The notes below the pieces were generated by a model. It searched no databases and was not told the DNA's origin. It was given only the letters and a program-made list of their open reading frames with translations. From Pseudomonas promysalinigenes (lineage in GTDB: Bacteria > Pseudomonadota > Gammaproteobacteria > Pseudomonadales > Pseudomonadaceae): DNA of 64,000 nt. Made by a program: the position numbers and the translations under genes. Positions 17,827 through 26,334 of this stretch are shown piece by piece. Location: NCBI RefSeq assembly GCF_014269025.2, contig NZ_CP077094.1:4372501-4436500 (forward strand), written 5' to 3'. Numbering within the stretch: position 1 is the first letter of the stretch; every line of letters begins with the position of its first letter.

Positions 17827-19179
17827 ATGAGCGATCGCTATCTCGGCTTTGCCAACTCCAACCTCGGGCGTCGCCTGGTAGATGCCCTTGGCCTGCCGAG
17901 CCCGGCGCCGCTGGAGCGCTGGCAGGCAGGCCGCCTGCGCCCGGTTGAAGGCGCGCTGGTGCTAGGTGGCGGCCCCTTGGCAAAGCAAGTCGAAGCCATT
18001 GCCCCGCGACTGACCGACACCCTCTACAGCTTCAATGGCCAAGGCCTGCAGTCACCGCAATGGGTCGCCGGGCTTGGGCCCAAGCTCAAGGCCGTGGTGT
18101 TCGACGCCAGCCATTTGTCCGACAGCGACCAGCTCAAGCAGTTGCGCGAGTTCTTCCAGCCATTGCTGCGCAGCCTTGCCGCTTGTGCTCATGTGGTAAT
18201 TCTCGGGCGCGCTCCACAGACCCTCGACGACCCGCTTGCCAGTGTCGCGCAGCGTGCCCTCGAGGGGTTCAGCCGCTCGCTGGCCAAAGAACTGCGCAAC
18301 GGCGCCACCGCGCAATTGTTGTATGTGGACGAAGGCGCGGATGAGCAACTGGAGGGTGCGCTGCGCTTCTTCCTGTCGCCCAAAAGTGCTTTCATTTCGG
18401 GCCAGGTGTTGCACCTGCAGGCCTGCACTGCCCAGGTCGAAGACTGGACCCGCCCCCTCGGTGGCCGCCGCGCCCTGGTCACTGGCGCGGCACGGGGCAT
18501 CGGCGCCGCCATCGCGCAAACCCTGGCACGTGATGGTGCTCAGGTAATGCTGCTGGATGTGCCGCAAGCACAGCAGGAACTCGATGCACTGGCCGCTCGC
18601 CTTGGCGGCAAGGCCCTGGGGCTGGACATCTGCGCCAGCGATGCGCCTGCCAGGCTGCTCGAAGCGCTGCCCGAGGGCATCGATATCGTGGTGCACAATG
18701 CTGGCATCACCCGCGACAAGACCCTCGCCAACATGACCCCGGAGTACTGGGATGCGGTGATGGCGGTTAACCTCAAGGCCCCGCAACTGCTAACCAAGGC
18801 TTTGCATGACGCAGGCGCGTTGGGCGATAACGCGCGGATCACCCTGCTGGCGTCGGTCAGCGGCATCGCCGGCAACCGCGGCCAGGCAAACTATGCCGCG
18901 AGCAAGGCCGGCCTGATCGGTTTTGCGCAAGCCTGGGCCGCCAAGCTCGCCGAGCACGGCAGCAGTATCAATGCCGTGGCGCCGGGTTTCATCGAAACCC
19001 ACATGACCGCAGCCATGCCCATTGGCCTGCGCGAGGCCGGGCGGCGCCTGAGCTCACTGGGCCAGGGTGGGCGCCCGCAGGACGTCGCCGAAGCCATCGC
19101 CTGGCTCAGCCAGCCAGGCTCCGGCGCGGTCAACGGCCAAGTGCTGCGCGTTTGCGGCCAAGCTTTGATGGGGGCTTGA
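17827..19179 (+). CDS. High-molecular-weight 3-ketoacyl reductase (FabG4-like)
   Basis: A 450-aa protein, about 200 residues longer than ordinary FabG. The N-terminal half (about 1-205) is a Rossmann-like domain that lacks the GxxxGxG nucleotide motif. The C-terminal half is a full SDR with TGAARGIGAA (near residue 220), HNAG, S and YAASK. This matches the HMW FabG type (FabG4 of Mycobacterium), reported to use NADH and to accept CoA substrates. The start at 17827 has AGGGA upstream. The next gene, a MaoC-type hydratase, begins 2 bp after the stop. The likely reaction is 3-ketoacyl-CoA to 3-hydroxyacyl-CoA. Confidence 0.9.
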   Translation: MSDRYLGFANSNLGRRLVDALGLPSPAPLERWQAGRLRPVEGALVLGGGPLAKQVEAIAPRLTDTLYSFNGQGLQSPQWVAGLGPKLKAVVFDASHLSDSDQLKQLREFFQPLLRSLAACAHVVILGRAPQTLDDPLASVAQRALEGFSRSLAKELRNGATAQLLYVDEGADEQLEGALRFFLSPKSAFISGQVLHLQACTAQVEDWTRPLGGRRALVTGAARGIGAAIAQTLARDGAQVMLLDVPQAQQELDALAARLGGKALGLDICASDAPARLLEALPEGIDIVVHNAGITRDKTLANMTPEYWDAVMAVNLKAPQLLTKALHDAGALGDNARITLLASVSGIAGNRGQANYAASKAGLIGFAQAWAAKLAEHGSSINAVAPGFIETHMTAAMPIGLREAGRRLSSLGQGGRPQDVAEAIAWLSQPGSGAVNGQVLRVCGQALMGA

Positions 19180-19181
19180 AC

Positions 19182-20033
19182 ATGAGCCGGCAATGGCAGG
19201 ACCTGCACAGCCCAGACTCACGCGCCAGCCTCTACCTGCGCGCGGCCAGCAAACGCAAGATCAGTGGCCATGCCCTGCCCACTGGCGGCCTGCGCAGCCT
19301 GATCCACGTACAGCCCGGCAACCTTGAAGCCTACCGCAGGCTCTGCCACTTCACCGATGAAGGCCGTTTGCCTGCCACCTACCCCCACGTGATGGCGTTC
19401 ACCCTGCAATTGCAATTGCTCACCAGCCACGACTTCCCTTTCCCTTTGCTCGGGCTTGTCCATTTGCACAACCGTATCGACGTGCTGCGCCCGCTGGGTG
19501 GCATCGACGAGCTGCGTTTTGCGGTGTATGCCGATAACCTACAGGCCCACGCCAAGGGCGGCACCTTCGACCTTGTCACCGAGGCCGAGGATGGCCTCGG
19601 GCTGCTGTGGCGCGAGACCAGCCGCATGTTGGTGCGCGGCCTGAAGCTCGATGGCCAGGCAGAAGATAGCCAGGAGCATGCCCCAAGCGCCCTGCCCCAG
19701 ATGACCCGTTGGTACGCCGACACCGATATAGGCCGGCGCTACGCCATGGTCTGTGGTGACTACAACCCGATCCATCTGAGCGCCATCAGCGCACGGCTGT
19801 TTGGCTTCCCCAAGGCCATCGCTCACGGTATGTGGAGCAGCGCCATGGCATTGGCAGCCTTGCGCACGCACATCCCCACCAGCGGTTACCGCTTCGAAGT
19901 AGCGTTCCGCAAGCCGGTGCGCCTGCCTTCGGAAGTCATCCTCAGTGCCAGCGAGGCGGGGCCCGCAGGGGAGTTGCGGCTGGACGGTCAGGGTGGATTG
20001 CTGCACATGGTCGGGCGCTGGGCCGTGCTGTAA
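19182..20033 (+). CDS. MaoC-like hydratase/dehydratase (HtdX-like)
   Basis: A 283-aa double-hotdog protein. The C-terminal MaoC domain has the hydratase-2 signature around residues 190-225: the DYNPIHLS segment supplies catalytic Asp and His, followed by GFPKAIAHGMWSSAM. The N-terminal hotdog is degenerate, as in two-domain hydratases. It interconverts 2-enoyl and 3-hydroxyacyl thioesters. It begins 2 bp after the FabG4-like gene, so the two form an operon, divergent from the thiolase. The size matches HtdX of M. tuberculosis (about 280 aa). Confidence 0.9.
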   Translation: MSRQWQDLHSPDSRASLYLRAASKRKISGHALPTGGLRSLIHVQPGNLEAYRRLCHFTDEGRLPATYPHVMAFTLQLQLLTSHDFPFPLLGLVHLHNRIDVLRPLGGIDELRFAVYADNLQAHAKGGTFDLVTEAEDGLGLLWRETSRMLVRGLKLDGQAEDSQEHAPSALPQMTRWYADTDIGRRYAMVCGDYNPIHLSAISARLFGFPKAIAHGMWSSAMALAALRTHIPTSGYRFEVAFRKPVRLPSEVILSASEAGPAGELRLDGQGGLLHMVGRWAVL

Positions 20034-20098
20034 CGCCTTGTTCGTACTTGCTTTGCATCGGGCCTGGGCAGAAGCTATGCAGCCTTAGGAGAGCACCG

Positions 20099-20404
20099 AT
20101 GAATTTGCAAGAACTGACCCAACGCCTGCACCGGATTCGCGACAACAACGACTGGCGCGGCTTTCATAGCCCGAAGAACCTGGCCATGGCCGCCAGCGTT
20201 GAAATGGCAGAACTGGTGGAAATCTTCCAGTGGCTTAGCGAGGAGCAATCCCGGCAATTGCCTGCCGACCAGCTGGCCCACGCAGGCCAGGAAGTGGGCG
20301 ACGTGGTGCTCTATCTGTTGCTGTTGTGCAGTGAGCTGGGGCTGGATATGGAGCAGGTGGTGCAGGCCAAGCTTGCCGACAGCGAAAGGCGCTTTGCCCG
20401 ATGA
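20099..20404 (+). CDS. MazG-like nucleotide pyrophosphohydrolase
   Basis: A 101-aa all-alpha NTP pyrophosphatase of the MazG/RS21-C6 type. Metal-binding acidic residues are in MAELVEIFQWLSEEQ (about residues 38-52) and in QEVGDVVLYLLLL (about 64-76), the EExxE...ExxD pattern. It hydrolyses (deoxy)NTPs to monophosphates, perhaps as a dCTPase-like housecleaning enzyme. GGAG stands 6-10 bases before the ATG at 20099. The stop overlaps the next ATG (ATGA), so it is translationally coupled to cmoM. Confidence 0.88.
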   Translation: MNLQELTQRLHRIRDNNDWRGFHSPKNLAMAASVEMAELVEIFQWLSEEQSRQLPADQLAHAGQEVGDVVLYLLLLCSELGLDMEQVVQAKLADSERRFAR

Positions 20405-21150
20405 ATGACCGTCACTTCGATGAACTGGCCACGCGCTTTGCCCAGAAAATCTACGGCGGCAACAAGGGCGCGATACGCCTGGCGGTGCTGCAAGCGGACC
20501 TGGCCGAGGCGCTGCCCGATCGGCCGCTGCGGGTTCTGGACGTTGGCGCGGGGCTGGGCCACATGGCCTTGTGGCTGGCCCAGCGTGGGCACCATGTAAC
20601 GCTCGCCGAGCCCGCCACACCGATGCTCGAAGGGGCCAGGGAACGTTTCGCCGAGGCGGGCCAGCCCGCCACCTTCATCCAGGCACCCTGGCAAGCGCTG
20701 CCTGACCAACTGCACCAGCCGTATGACCTGGTGCTGTGCCACGCCGTCCTGGAATGGCTGGCCGAACCGCAAAGCATCCTGCCGGTGCTGCATCAGCTAA
20801 CCGCCCCGGCAGGCTGGCTGTCGCTGGCCTTCTACAACCGCGATGCATTGGTCTATCGCAACTTGCTCAAGGGCCACCTGCGCAAATTGCGCAGCAACCG
20901 CCTGGAAGGTGAAAAGCAGAGCCTGACCCCGCAAAAACCGCTTGATCCGCGCGAGCTCAAGGCGCAACTTGAAGGCATGTGGCGCATTGAAACCGAAAGT
21001 GGCGTGCGTGTTTTCCACGACTACATGCCTAGAGAATTTCAGGAAAAAGCCCCATTGCCCGATCTGCTGGAAATGGAACTGGCTCACCGCCGTCACCCCA
21101 GCTTCGCCGGCCTTGGCCGCTACCTGCACTGGATGTGCCGGCCCTGCTGA
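20401..21150 (+). CDS. cmoM: tRNA 5-carboxymethoxyuridine methyltransferase CmoM
   Basis: A 249-aa SAM-dependent methyltransferase. The N-terminus [20 protein letters not shown] is nearly the CmoM (formerly SmtA) signature of E. coli. The SAM motif [12 protein letters not shown] is near residues 41-52, and AVLEWLAEP and GVRVFHDY are further family landmarks. It methylates cmo5U34 to mcmo5U34 in tRNA wobble positions. It is coupled to the MazG-like gene by a 4-bp overlap and followed 23 bp later by a lipoprotein gene. Confidence 0.92.
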   Translation: MNDRHFDELATRFAQKIYGGNKGAIRLAVLQADLAEALPDRPLRVLDVGAGLGHMALWLAQRGHHVTLAEPATPMLEGARERFAEAGQPATFIQAPWQALPDQLHQPYDLVLCHAVLEWLAEPQSILPVLHQLTAPAGWLSLAFYNRDALVYRNLLKGHLRKLRSNRLEGEKQSLTPQKPLDPRELKAQLEGMWRIETESGVRVFHDYMPREFQEKAPLPDLLEMELAHRRHPSFAGLGRYLHWMCRPC

Positions 21151-21173
21151 CTGCACCCCTGCCGGAGGGATAC

Positions 21174-21806
21174 ATGCCGTACCGTCTGTTGTGCCTGGCC
21201 CTGCTGCCCCTAGCCCTGGCTGGCTGCCAGGGCACTAACCCCTACGTGGCCAGCAGCCGCCCGCTGCCCCCTGCACCTGCACAGGCGGCCAGCACCTTCG
21301 ATGCCAGCGCCTATCCGGCGGCGCCGCGCGACTACGGGCGCTATCGCAGCTGGAGCTGGCGTAATGGTCAGTTGCCCAACGGCACTGCTCAGGCAGACCC
21401 TGCGCAAATAGCCGACGCCATCAGCACAGCCCTCGATCAGCAGGGCCTTCGCCCCGCCCGCGGCGCTACCGGCGATTTGCTGGTCAGTGCTGACTTGCGC
21501 CTGGAGCGGCGCCTGCGCCAAGTCCGTGACGACTATTACGACCCTTATTACGGCCCGTACCCCTACGGCGGCGCTGGCTTTGGCGGTTACCGCAACGGCT
21601 ACGGCGCCTACGGCAGCGTGCCGATCGTACGTACCTACGAGGTGGAAGTGATGGTGGTGCGTATCGACTTGTTCGATGCCCGCAATGGCCAGCCAGTGTG
21701 GAGCGCCAGCGCCGAAAGTGGCAGCGACAGAAGCTCGCCGCGCGATCGCGAGGCAGCCCTTCGCGAGTCGGTTCGTAAAGCGCTCAGCGGCTATCCTCCC
21801 AGTTAA
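21174..21806 (+). CDS. DUF4136-containing lipoprotein
   Basis: A 210-aa predicted lipoprotein. Its signal peptide has the lipobox LALAGC with the lipid-bearing cysteine at residue 17 and GGAGGGA upstream of the ATG at 21174. The body has the DUF4136 pattern ([28 protein letters not shown]) and a Gly/Tyr-rich insert ([18 protein letters not shown]). The function is unknown; these are envelope proteins. A paralogue follows 19 bp downstream. Confidence 0.85.
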   Translation: MPYRLLCLALLPLALAGCQGTNPYVASSRPLPPAPAQAASTFDASAYPAAPRDYGRYRSWSWRNGQLPNGTAQADPAQIADAISTALDQQGLRPARGATGDLLVSADLRLERRLRQVRDDYYDPYYGPYPYGGAGFGGYRNGYGAYGSVPIVRTYEVEVMVVRIDLFDARNGQPVWSASAESGSDRSSPRDREAALRESVRKALSGYPPS

Positions 21807-21825
21807 CGCCTAACGGAGAACCATC

Positions 21826-22395
21826 ATGTTGCGCCGCTTGGTTCTACTGTCGTTCGCGTTGGTGCTCGCCGCCTGCTCAAGCAACAATGTTCTGCAGGAT
21901 TTCGACGCCAGCCGCGATTTCGCTGCCTACCGCAGCTGGGCCTGGCAGGAGCCGGGCCTGCAATACCGCCCTGACGACCCACGCATCAAGAGTGACCTGA
22001 CCGAGCAACGCATCCGCACAGCCGTTGCCGACCAGCTTGACCAGCGTGGCCTGCGCCCTGCCCAAGGCACCGCCAAGGCCGACCTCACCGTACGCGCCTA
22101 CCTGATCGTCGAGCAGCGCCAGCAGCAGATCACCACCAACTATGGCGGCGGCTGGGGAGGCTACTGGAATGGCTACTGGGGCGGCCCGATGTACAACGAA
22201 ACCCGCAGCGTCGATTACAAGGTCGCGACCATCCAAATCGACCTGTTCGATGGCCGCGACGGCAAGCTGGTCTGGCGTGGCAGCGCAGAACAGATCATGA
22301 ACAACTACCCACCTGGCCCCGAAGAGCGCAACAACGCGATCCAGAAGACCGTCGCTCAAGTGCTTGGCAACTACCCACCTGGTCGTGTCAGGTAA
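21826..22395 (+). CDS. DUF4136-containing lipoprotein (paralogue)
   Basis: A 189-aa predicted lipoprotein with lipobox VLAAC (cysteine at residue 17). It shares DFAAYRSWAW, a Gly/Trp/Tyr-rich central loop (GGGWGGYWNGYWGG) and IDLFDGRDGKLVWRGSAEQ with the preceding gene, so the two are a tandem duplication that has diverged. ACGGAGAA precedes the ATG. The function is unknown; envelope or outer-membrane localisation is expected from the lipobox. Confidence 0.85.
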   Translation: MLRRLVLLSFALVLAACSSNNVLQDFDASRDFAAYRSWAWQEPGLQYRPDDPRIKSDLTEQRIRTAVADQLDQRGLRPAQGTAKADLTVRAYLIVEQRQQQITTNYGGGWGGYWNGYWGGPMYNETRSVDYKVATIQIDLFDGRDGKLVWRGSAEQIMNNYPPGPEERNNAIQKTVAQVLGNYPPGRVR

Positions 22396-22525
22396 GCCAG
22401 CCGCCCTGCTGTGCCTTCGCACTTTTTGCCTGCCCACCCTGCCCGTTCGTCAGATCGCGTCTACCCTGTCTAGGAAACCTGACTGAACGGGTAGAAGTGT
22501 TCAACGAACGGGAAGGCGCCTGCCG

Positions 22526-22996
22526 ATGCAAAGCATTGTTCTTCTGATGTGGCTTGCCTTGTGCACTGAACAAGATATCCGCGAGCGCCAGATCGCCAAC
22601 GTGCTGACCTTAGGTTTCGCCACAGGTGCCCTGGTCTGGCTGTTCGCGACCGGCCACACCTGGATCGGCTCCGAAGCCAGCGATGCAGGCTGGGCACTGG
22701 CTATCGTCATGCTGTTGACCCTGCCTGGCTACATGCTGGGCCGGTTCGGCGCCGACGACGTCAAGCTGATGGGCGCGCTGGCTGTGGCAACCAGCCCGCA
22801 ATACGTGCTCGGCACGTTCATCGGAGCTGGTGTCAGCGTGGTCCTATGGCTATTGACCCGCAAACGTCTATGGGCACTGCTCAATCCCAAGGTAAAAAGA
22901 CGCTTGACCGCCCTCACTGAAGAAATGGGCGACAGGCAAGCCTTCGTGCCGTATGTCCTGACAGGTTTCATGCTGACCGCTATATGGATCCAATAA
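22526..22996 (+). CDS. fppA: Type IV prepilin peptidase, Flp-pilus type (FppA/TadV-like)
   Basis: A 156-aa membrane aspartic peptidase of family A24, with only the transmembrane catalytic part and no N-methyltransferase domain, as in FppA/TadV. The first catalytic aspartate is Asp17 in EQDIRERQIANV. The second motif reads GADDVKL (residues 75-81), where the family has GxGDxKL, so the catalytic Asp78 is present but the preceding glycine is aspartate. The next gene encodes a PprB-like response regulator; in P. aeruginosa fppA and pprB are neighbours next to the tad genes. No Flp pilin or tad gene occurs in this window. Confidence 0.8.
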   Translation: MQSIVLLMWLALCTEQDIRERQIANVLTLGFATGALVWLFATGHTWIGSEASDAGWALAIVMLLTLPGYMLGRFGADDVKLMGALAVATSPQYVLGTFIGAGVSVVLWLLTRKRLWALLNPKVKRRLTALTEEMGDRQAFVPYVLTGFMLTAIWIQ

Positions 22997-23017
22997 TCCA
23001 GCCTGTTGTCCGATAAC

Positions 23018-23035
23018 TTGTACAAGCCTTGTACA
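23018..23035 (+). promoter_or_regulatory. Tandem TTGTACA repeats upstream of the response regulator gene
   Basis: TTGTACA occurs at 23018-23024 and again at 23029-23035. The spacing is 11 bp, one helical turn, 82 bp before the response regulator start. The first copy is also the palindrome TTGTACAA. This looks like a tandem binding site for a dimeric regulator, possibly autoregulation. The binding protein is not known from sequence. Confidence 0.4.
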
Positions 23036-23116
23036 GAATCGCTGGCAGCGTCTATTTTTTAACCTGCCAAAGCGCTAGGCCCGGGATCAGGGCCGCCCAC
23101 GAACATGGAGTTGATC

Positions 23117-23896
23117 GTGACCAAGTCATTCAGTGAGGTAAAAGTTTTAGTTGTCGATGACCAGCCACTAATCGTTGAACAGTTGCGCGAGTTTCTCGAG
23201 GTTCAGGGTTACCACTGCGTAACGGCCCATTCGACCGATGAGGCCATCGTGCGCTTCACTGCCGATGAAGCCATTGGCCTGGTGTTGTGCGACCTGCACA
23301 TGCCGGATCGCGATGGCATCGAGCTGGTTCATACCTTGAAAGACATAGGCGGACGCCAGCGTATTTTCGAGGCCATCATGCTCACCGGGCGTGCCGAAAA
23401 GCAGGACGTTATCCGCGCCCTGCGCGAAGGCTTTGCCGATTACTACCAAAAGCCCATGGACTTGGACGAGTTGCTCGAAGGTGTGCGGCGCCTGGAGCGC
23501 ATGCTGCTCGAACGCAAGGCCAACCTTCAGGACCTGGGCACTTTGAACCAACGCTTGCAAGATCTGGCCGGCTCCATCGACGAGCTCTACCAGGACCTGG
23601 AAAAGGCGCGTGGCCAGGGCGTGCACCGCCGCGCCACGGATGCTGTCGATGAGTCCGACGGCGAGCTCCCAGCGGCGTTCGAGAAACTCTCGCCACGGCA
23701 ACTGGAAGTTGCCAGGCTGGTCAGCAAGGGCAAAACCAATTACCAGATTGCCTGTGAACTGGGGATTACCGAAAACACCGTGAAGCTCTATGTGTCCCAG
23801 GTGCTACGTTTGACCCATATGCACAACCGCACCCAATTGGCATTGGCGTTGACGCCAAGTTCCTCGCCTGTACATCAGCGCTTCACAACCCACTAG
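23117..23896 (+). CDS. pprB: LuxR-type response regulator, PprB-like
   Basis: A 259-aa response regulator. The receiver domain is at residues 8-125, with phospho-acceptor Asp59 in LCDLHMPDRDG. A coiled-coil linker follows (about 125-170). The C-terminal LuxR helix-turn-helix has LSPRQLEVARLVSKGKTNYQ and NTVKLYVSQVLR. The GTG at 23117 is chosen because GGAG lies 6 bases upstream; an ATG at 23105 has no ribosome site. In P. aeruginosa PprB controls Flp pili, CupE fimbriae and BapA adhesin and lies beside fppA, as here. The symbol rests on context and architecture. Confidence 0.7.
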   Translation: MTKSFSEVKVLVVDDQPLIVEQLREFLEVQGYHCVTAHSTDEAIVRFTADEAIGLVLCDLHMPDRDGIELVHTLKDIGGRQRIFEAIMLTGRAEKQDVIRALREGFADYYQKPMDLDELLEGVRRLERMLLERKANLQDLGTLNQRLQDLAGSIDELYQDLEKARGQGVHRRATDAVDESDGELPAAFEKLSPRQLEVARLVSKGKTNYQIACELGITENTVKLYVSQVLRLTHMHNRTQLALALTPSSSPVHQRFTTH

Positions 23897-23902
23897 GGCA
23901 GC

Positions 23903-26257
23903 TCACTCGGTGACCTGGAACGCCACCCGGGCAGTTTCTCCGCTCTCGTCCAACGCGCTGAGCTCGAACTGCCCGGCCTGGTCGAAGCGTACCAGCATGC
24001 TGTCCTGCCCTTCGCTCTGCCCTAGCGGTTGGCCATTGAGGAACCACCAGCGCCGGCCACCGCCGCCCAGGGCAGACACATGTAACTGCAGGGGCTCGCT
24101 GCTGGTGGCAGGGCGGCGCAGGTTATCACCGGGGCGCACGCCGACGATGGAAAGCGGCGGCGCGCTGGCCGGCACCTGAGGTGGGCAGCTAGGGTCCACC
24201 GCCGGCAAGCGAGCCGTACGCCGTTCAACCCGTGGCAACCATGGCTCGAGCGGCGCAGGCCACAACGCGATGTCCAGTGTGCTGGCGCCTTGGCAACTCA
24301 CATCCACCCGCAAGCCTTGGGGATTGACCCATATCCGCTCGCGCAGCCCAAGCCCTAGCGGCTGATCGGCTGCCTGCAAGGTCGGCGGGGTGGTGCCATC
24401 GAGGGTCCAGGCAAAGCGTTGCCGGCGGCAATTAGGATCTTGTCGGTTCATGGGCTGGCCCAGCGGCCAGCAGATTGCCGCCACCCCGACACTGGCGGGC
24501 ACACGCTCCACCGGTACGCGTATGCCTCGTTGGCTATCGCGGTTGCTCAGCAAATCATGCACCTGCAGCATCAGTGGGGCCGCCGAAGCCAGGCCGAACT
24601 GCCCAGGCACCGGCGTGCCATCGGGGCGGCCGATCCACACGCCAATCAGGTAACGCGGCCCTACGCCAATCGACCAGGCATCGCGAAAGCCGTAGCTGGT
24701 GCCGGTCTTCCAGGCCAGTTGCGGGCGCTGCACCAGCTCGGCATGGGGGTCGCGGTCAGGCCTCGCCTGGCCACTGAGGATGCGCCGGATGATCCAGGCT
24801 GCCCCAGGTGACATCAACCGCCGCTCCAACAGTGGGGCCTGCGGTTGTAGGCGAATCTGCGCGCTGTTGCCCCCACGGGCCAGCGCTGCATAACCGCCCA
24901 CCAAATCCTCCAGCCGGCTGCCTGCACCACCCAGAATCAATGCCAGGTTGGGCTCAGCCAGCGGCGGCAGCGTCAGGGGCACCCCAGCCATGCGCAACCG
25001 TGCGGCGAAGCGCTTGGGCCCGTAGGCTTCGAGCAGCTGCACCGCCGGCAGGTTGAGCGACAGCGCCAGTGCCGAGCTTGCCGACACCGGGCCACTGAAA
25101 CCCATCGAGAAATTGCCGGGGCGGTAATCGCCGTAACGCCGCGGCACATCCTGCAGCAGTGATTCGGAGTGGATCAGGCCATCATCCAGGGCCAGGCCAT
25201 AGAGAAACGGCTTGAGTGTCGAACCTGGCGAGCGCAACGCGCGAACCATATCGACATGGCCATAACGGCGTGCGTCGCTCAGATCGACCGAGCCCAAGTA
25301 CGCGCGCACCGCCATGGTCTGCGCTTCGACCACCACAATGGCGGCAGAGGTACGCTCCGGCAGCCGCGCGCGCCAACCCAGCAGAAGGTCTTCCAGGCGC
25401 CGCTGCAGCGAGGCGTCCAGGGTTGTGCGAATCAGCGTCGGGCTGTGCGGGCCGTTCAGCCTGCGCGCCAGCAAAGGCGCCAGTGCAGGCTCCTGACGCG
25501 GGGCTAACAGTAGTGGCTCCTCGGCAGCTTCCTGAATCTGTCGTGACGGCCAGACCCTATATTCATCCAGGCGCTGCAGCACCTTGTCGCGGGCACGCTG
25601 GGCTCGAGCCGGATGACGGTCAGGCCGCAAGCGACTTGGAGCCTGCGGCAATACGGCCAGCAACGCGGCCTCAGCCGGCGTGAGGTGTTGCGGGGACTTG
25701 CCCAAGTAAGCCCAACTGGCTGCGGCAACACCTTGCAAGGTCCCACCGAATGGGGCGCGGTTAAGGTAGAGCTGCAGTATCTCGCGCTTGGACAAGTGCC
25801 ACTCCAACTGCGCGGTACGCCATAGCTGGCGCAGCTTACCCCCTAAGGTGCGGTCGTGTGGGTCGAGCAGGCGTGCCACTTGCATCGACAGCGTACTGCC
25901 GCCAGATACCACACGGCCGCCGCGCAGGTTAAGCCAGGCCGCCCGCGCCAGAGCCAGCGGGTTGACCCCCGGATGCTGGTAGAACCAGCGGTCTTCGTAG
26001 GTCAGCAAAGCCTGCAGATACAGCGGCGAAACCTCCTCAGGGCTGACTGGGTAGCGCCACACGCCATCGGCATCAGCGAACCGCCATAGCGGCGTGCCGT
26101 CCTCTGCCAGCACTACCCGTGCCAGGTCGTTGCCCGGCATTGGCAATGGCCAGATGCGATCAGCCAGCCATAACAGGCCGGCCAGCAGCAATAAGCTGAC
26201 CACAGCTACACGCAAAAGCCGCCGCGCTTGCGTAGCTGGCCGCGCTAAGCTTGGCAT
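23903..26257 (-). CDS. pbpC: Penicillin-binding protein 1C
   Basis: A 784-aa bifunctional peptidoglycan synthase. It has an N-terminal membrane anchor, then a GT51 glycosyltransferase domain (EDRWFYQHPGVNPLA and GGSTLSMQVARLL). The transpeptidase domain has SxxK in SPGSTLKPFL, SLN and KTGTSYGFRDAW. A C-terminal PBP1C-specific BiPBP_C domain ends the protein. The start MPSLARP at 26257 is favoured; the upstream ATG at 26332 would nearly touch the divergent gene. The A2M-like lipoprotein yfhM, its usual genomic partner, is next but one on the same strand. Confidence 0.93.
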   Translation of the reverse strand: MPSLARPATQARRLLRVAVVSLLLLAGLLWLADRIWPLPMPGNDLARVVLAEDGTPLWRFADADGVWRYPVSPEEVSPLYLQALLTYEDRWFYQHPGVNPLALARAAWLNLRGGRVVSGGSTLSMQVARLLDPHDRTLGGKLRQLWRTAQLEWHLSKREILQLYLNRAPFGGTLQGVAAASWAYLGKSPQHLTPAEAALLAVLPQAPSRLRPDRHPARAQRARDKVLQRLDEYRVWPSRQIQEAAEEPLLLAPRQEPALAPLLARRLNGPHSPTLIRTTLDASLQRRLEDLLLGWRARLPERTSAAIVVVEAQTMAVRAYLGSVDLSDARRYGHVDMVRALRSPGSTLKPFLYGLALDDGLIHSESLLQDVPRRYGDYRPGNFSMGFSGPVSASSALALSLNLPAVQLLEAYGPKRFAARLRMAGVPLTLPPLAEPNLALILGGAGSRLEDLVGGYAALARGGNSAQIRLQPQAPLLERRLMSPGAAWIIRRILSGQARPDRDPHAELVQRPQLAWKTGTSYGFRDAWSIGVGPRYLIGVWIGRPDGTPVPGQFGLASAAPLMLQVHDLLSNRDSQRGIRVPVERVPASVGVAAICWPLGQPMNRQDPNCRRQRFAWTLDGTTPPTLQAADQPLGLGLRERIWVNPQGLRVDVSCQGASTLDIALWPAPLEPWLPRVERRTARLPAVDPSCPPQVPASAPPLSIVGVRPGDNLRRPATSSEPLQLHVSALGGGGRRWWFLNGQPLGQSEGQDSMLVRFDQAGQFELSALDESGETARVAFQVTE

Positions 26258-26334
26258 CGGGAACCGACCTGGCCAGCTGATGGCCAAAGGTTTGGAAGTG
26301 GCAACAGGGCCAATTCGTTCATCAGGAAGCAACT

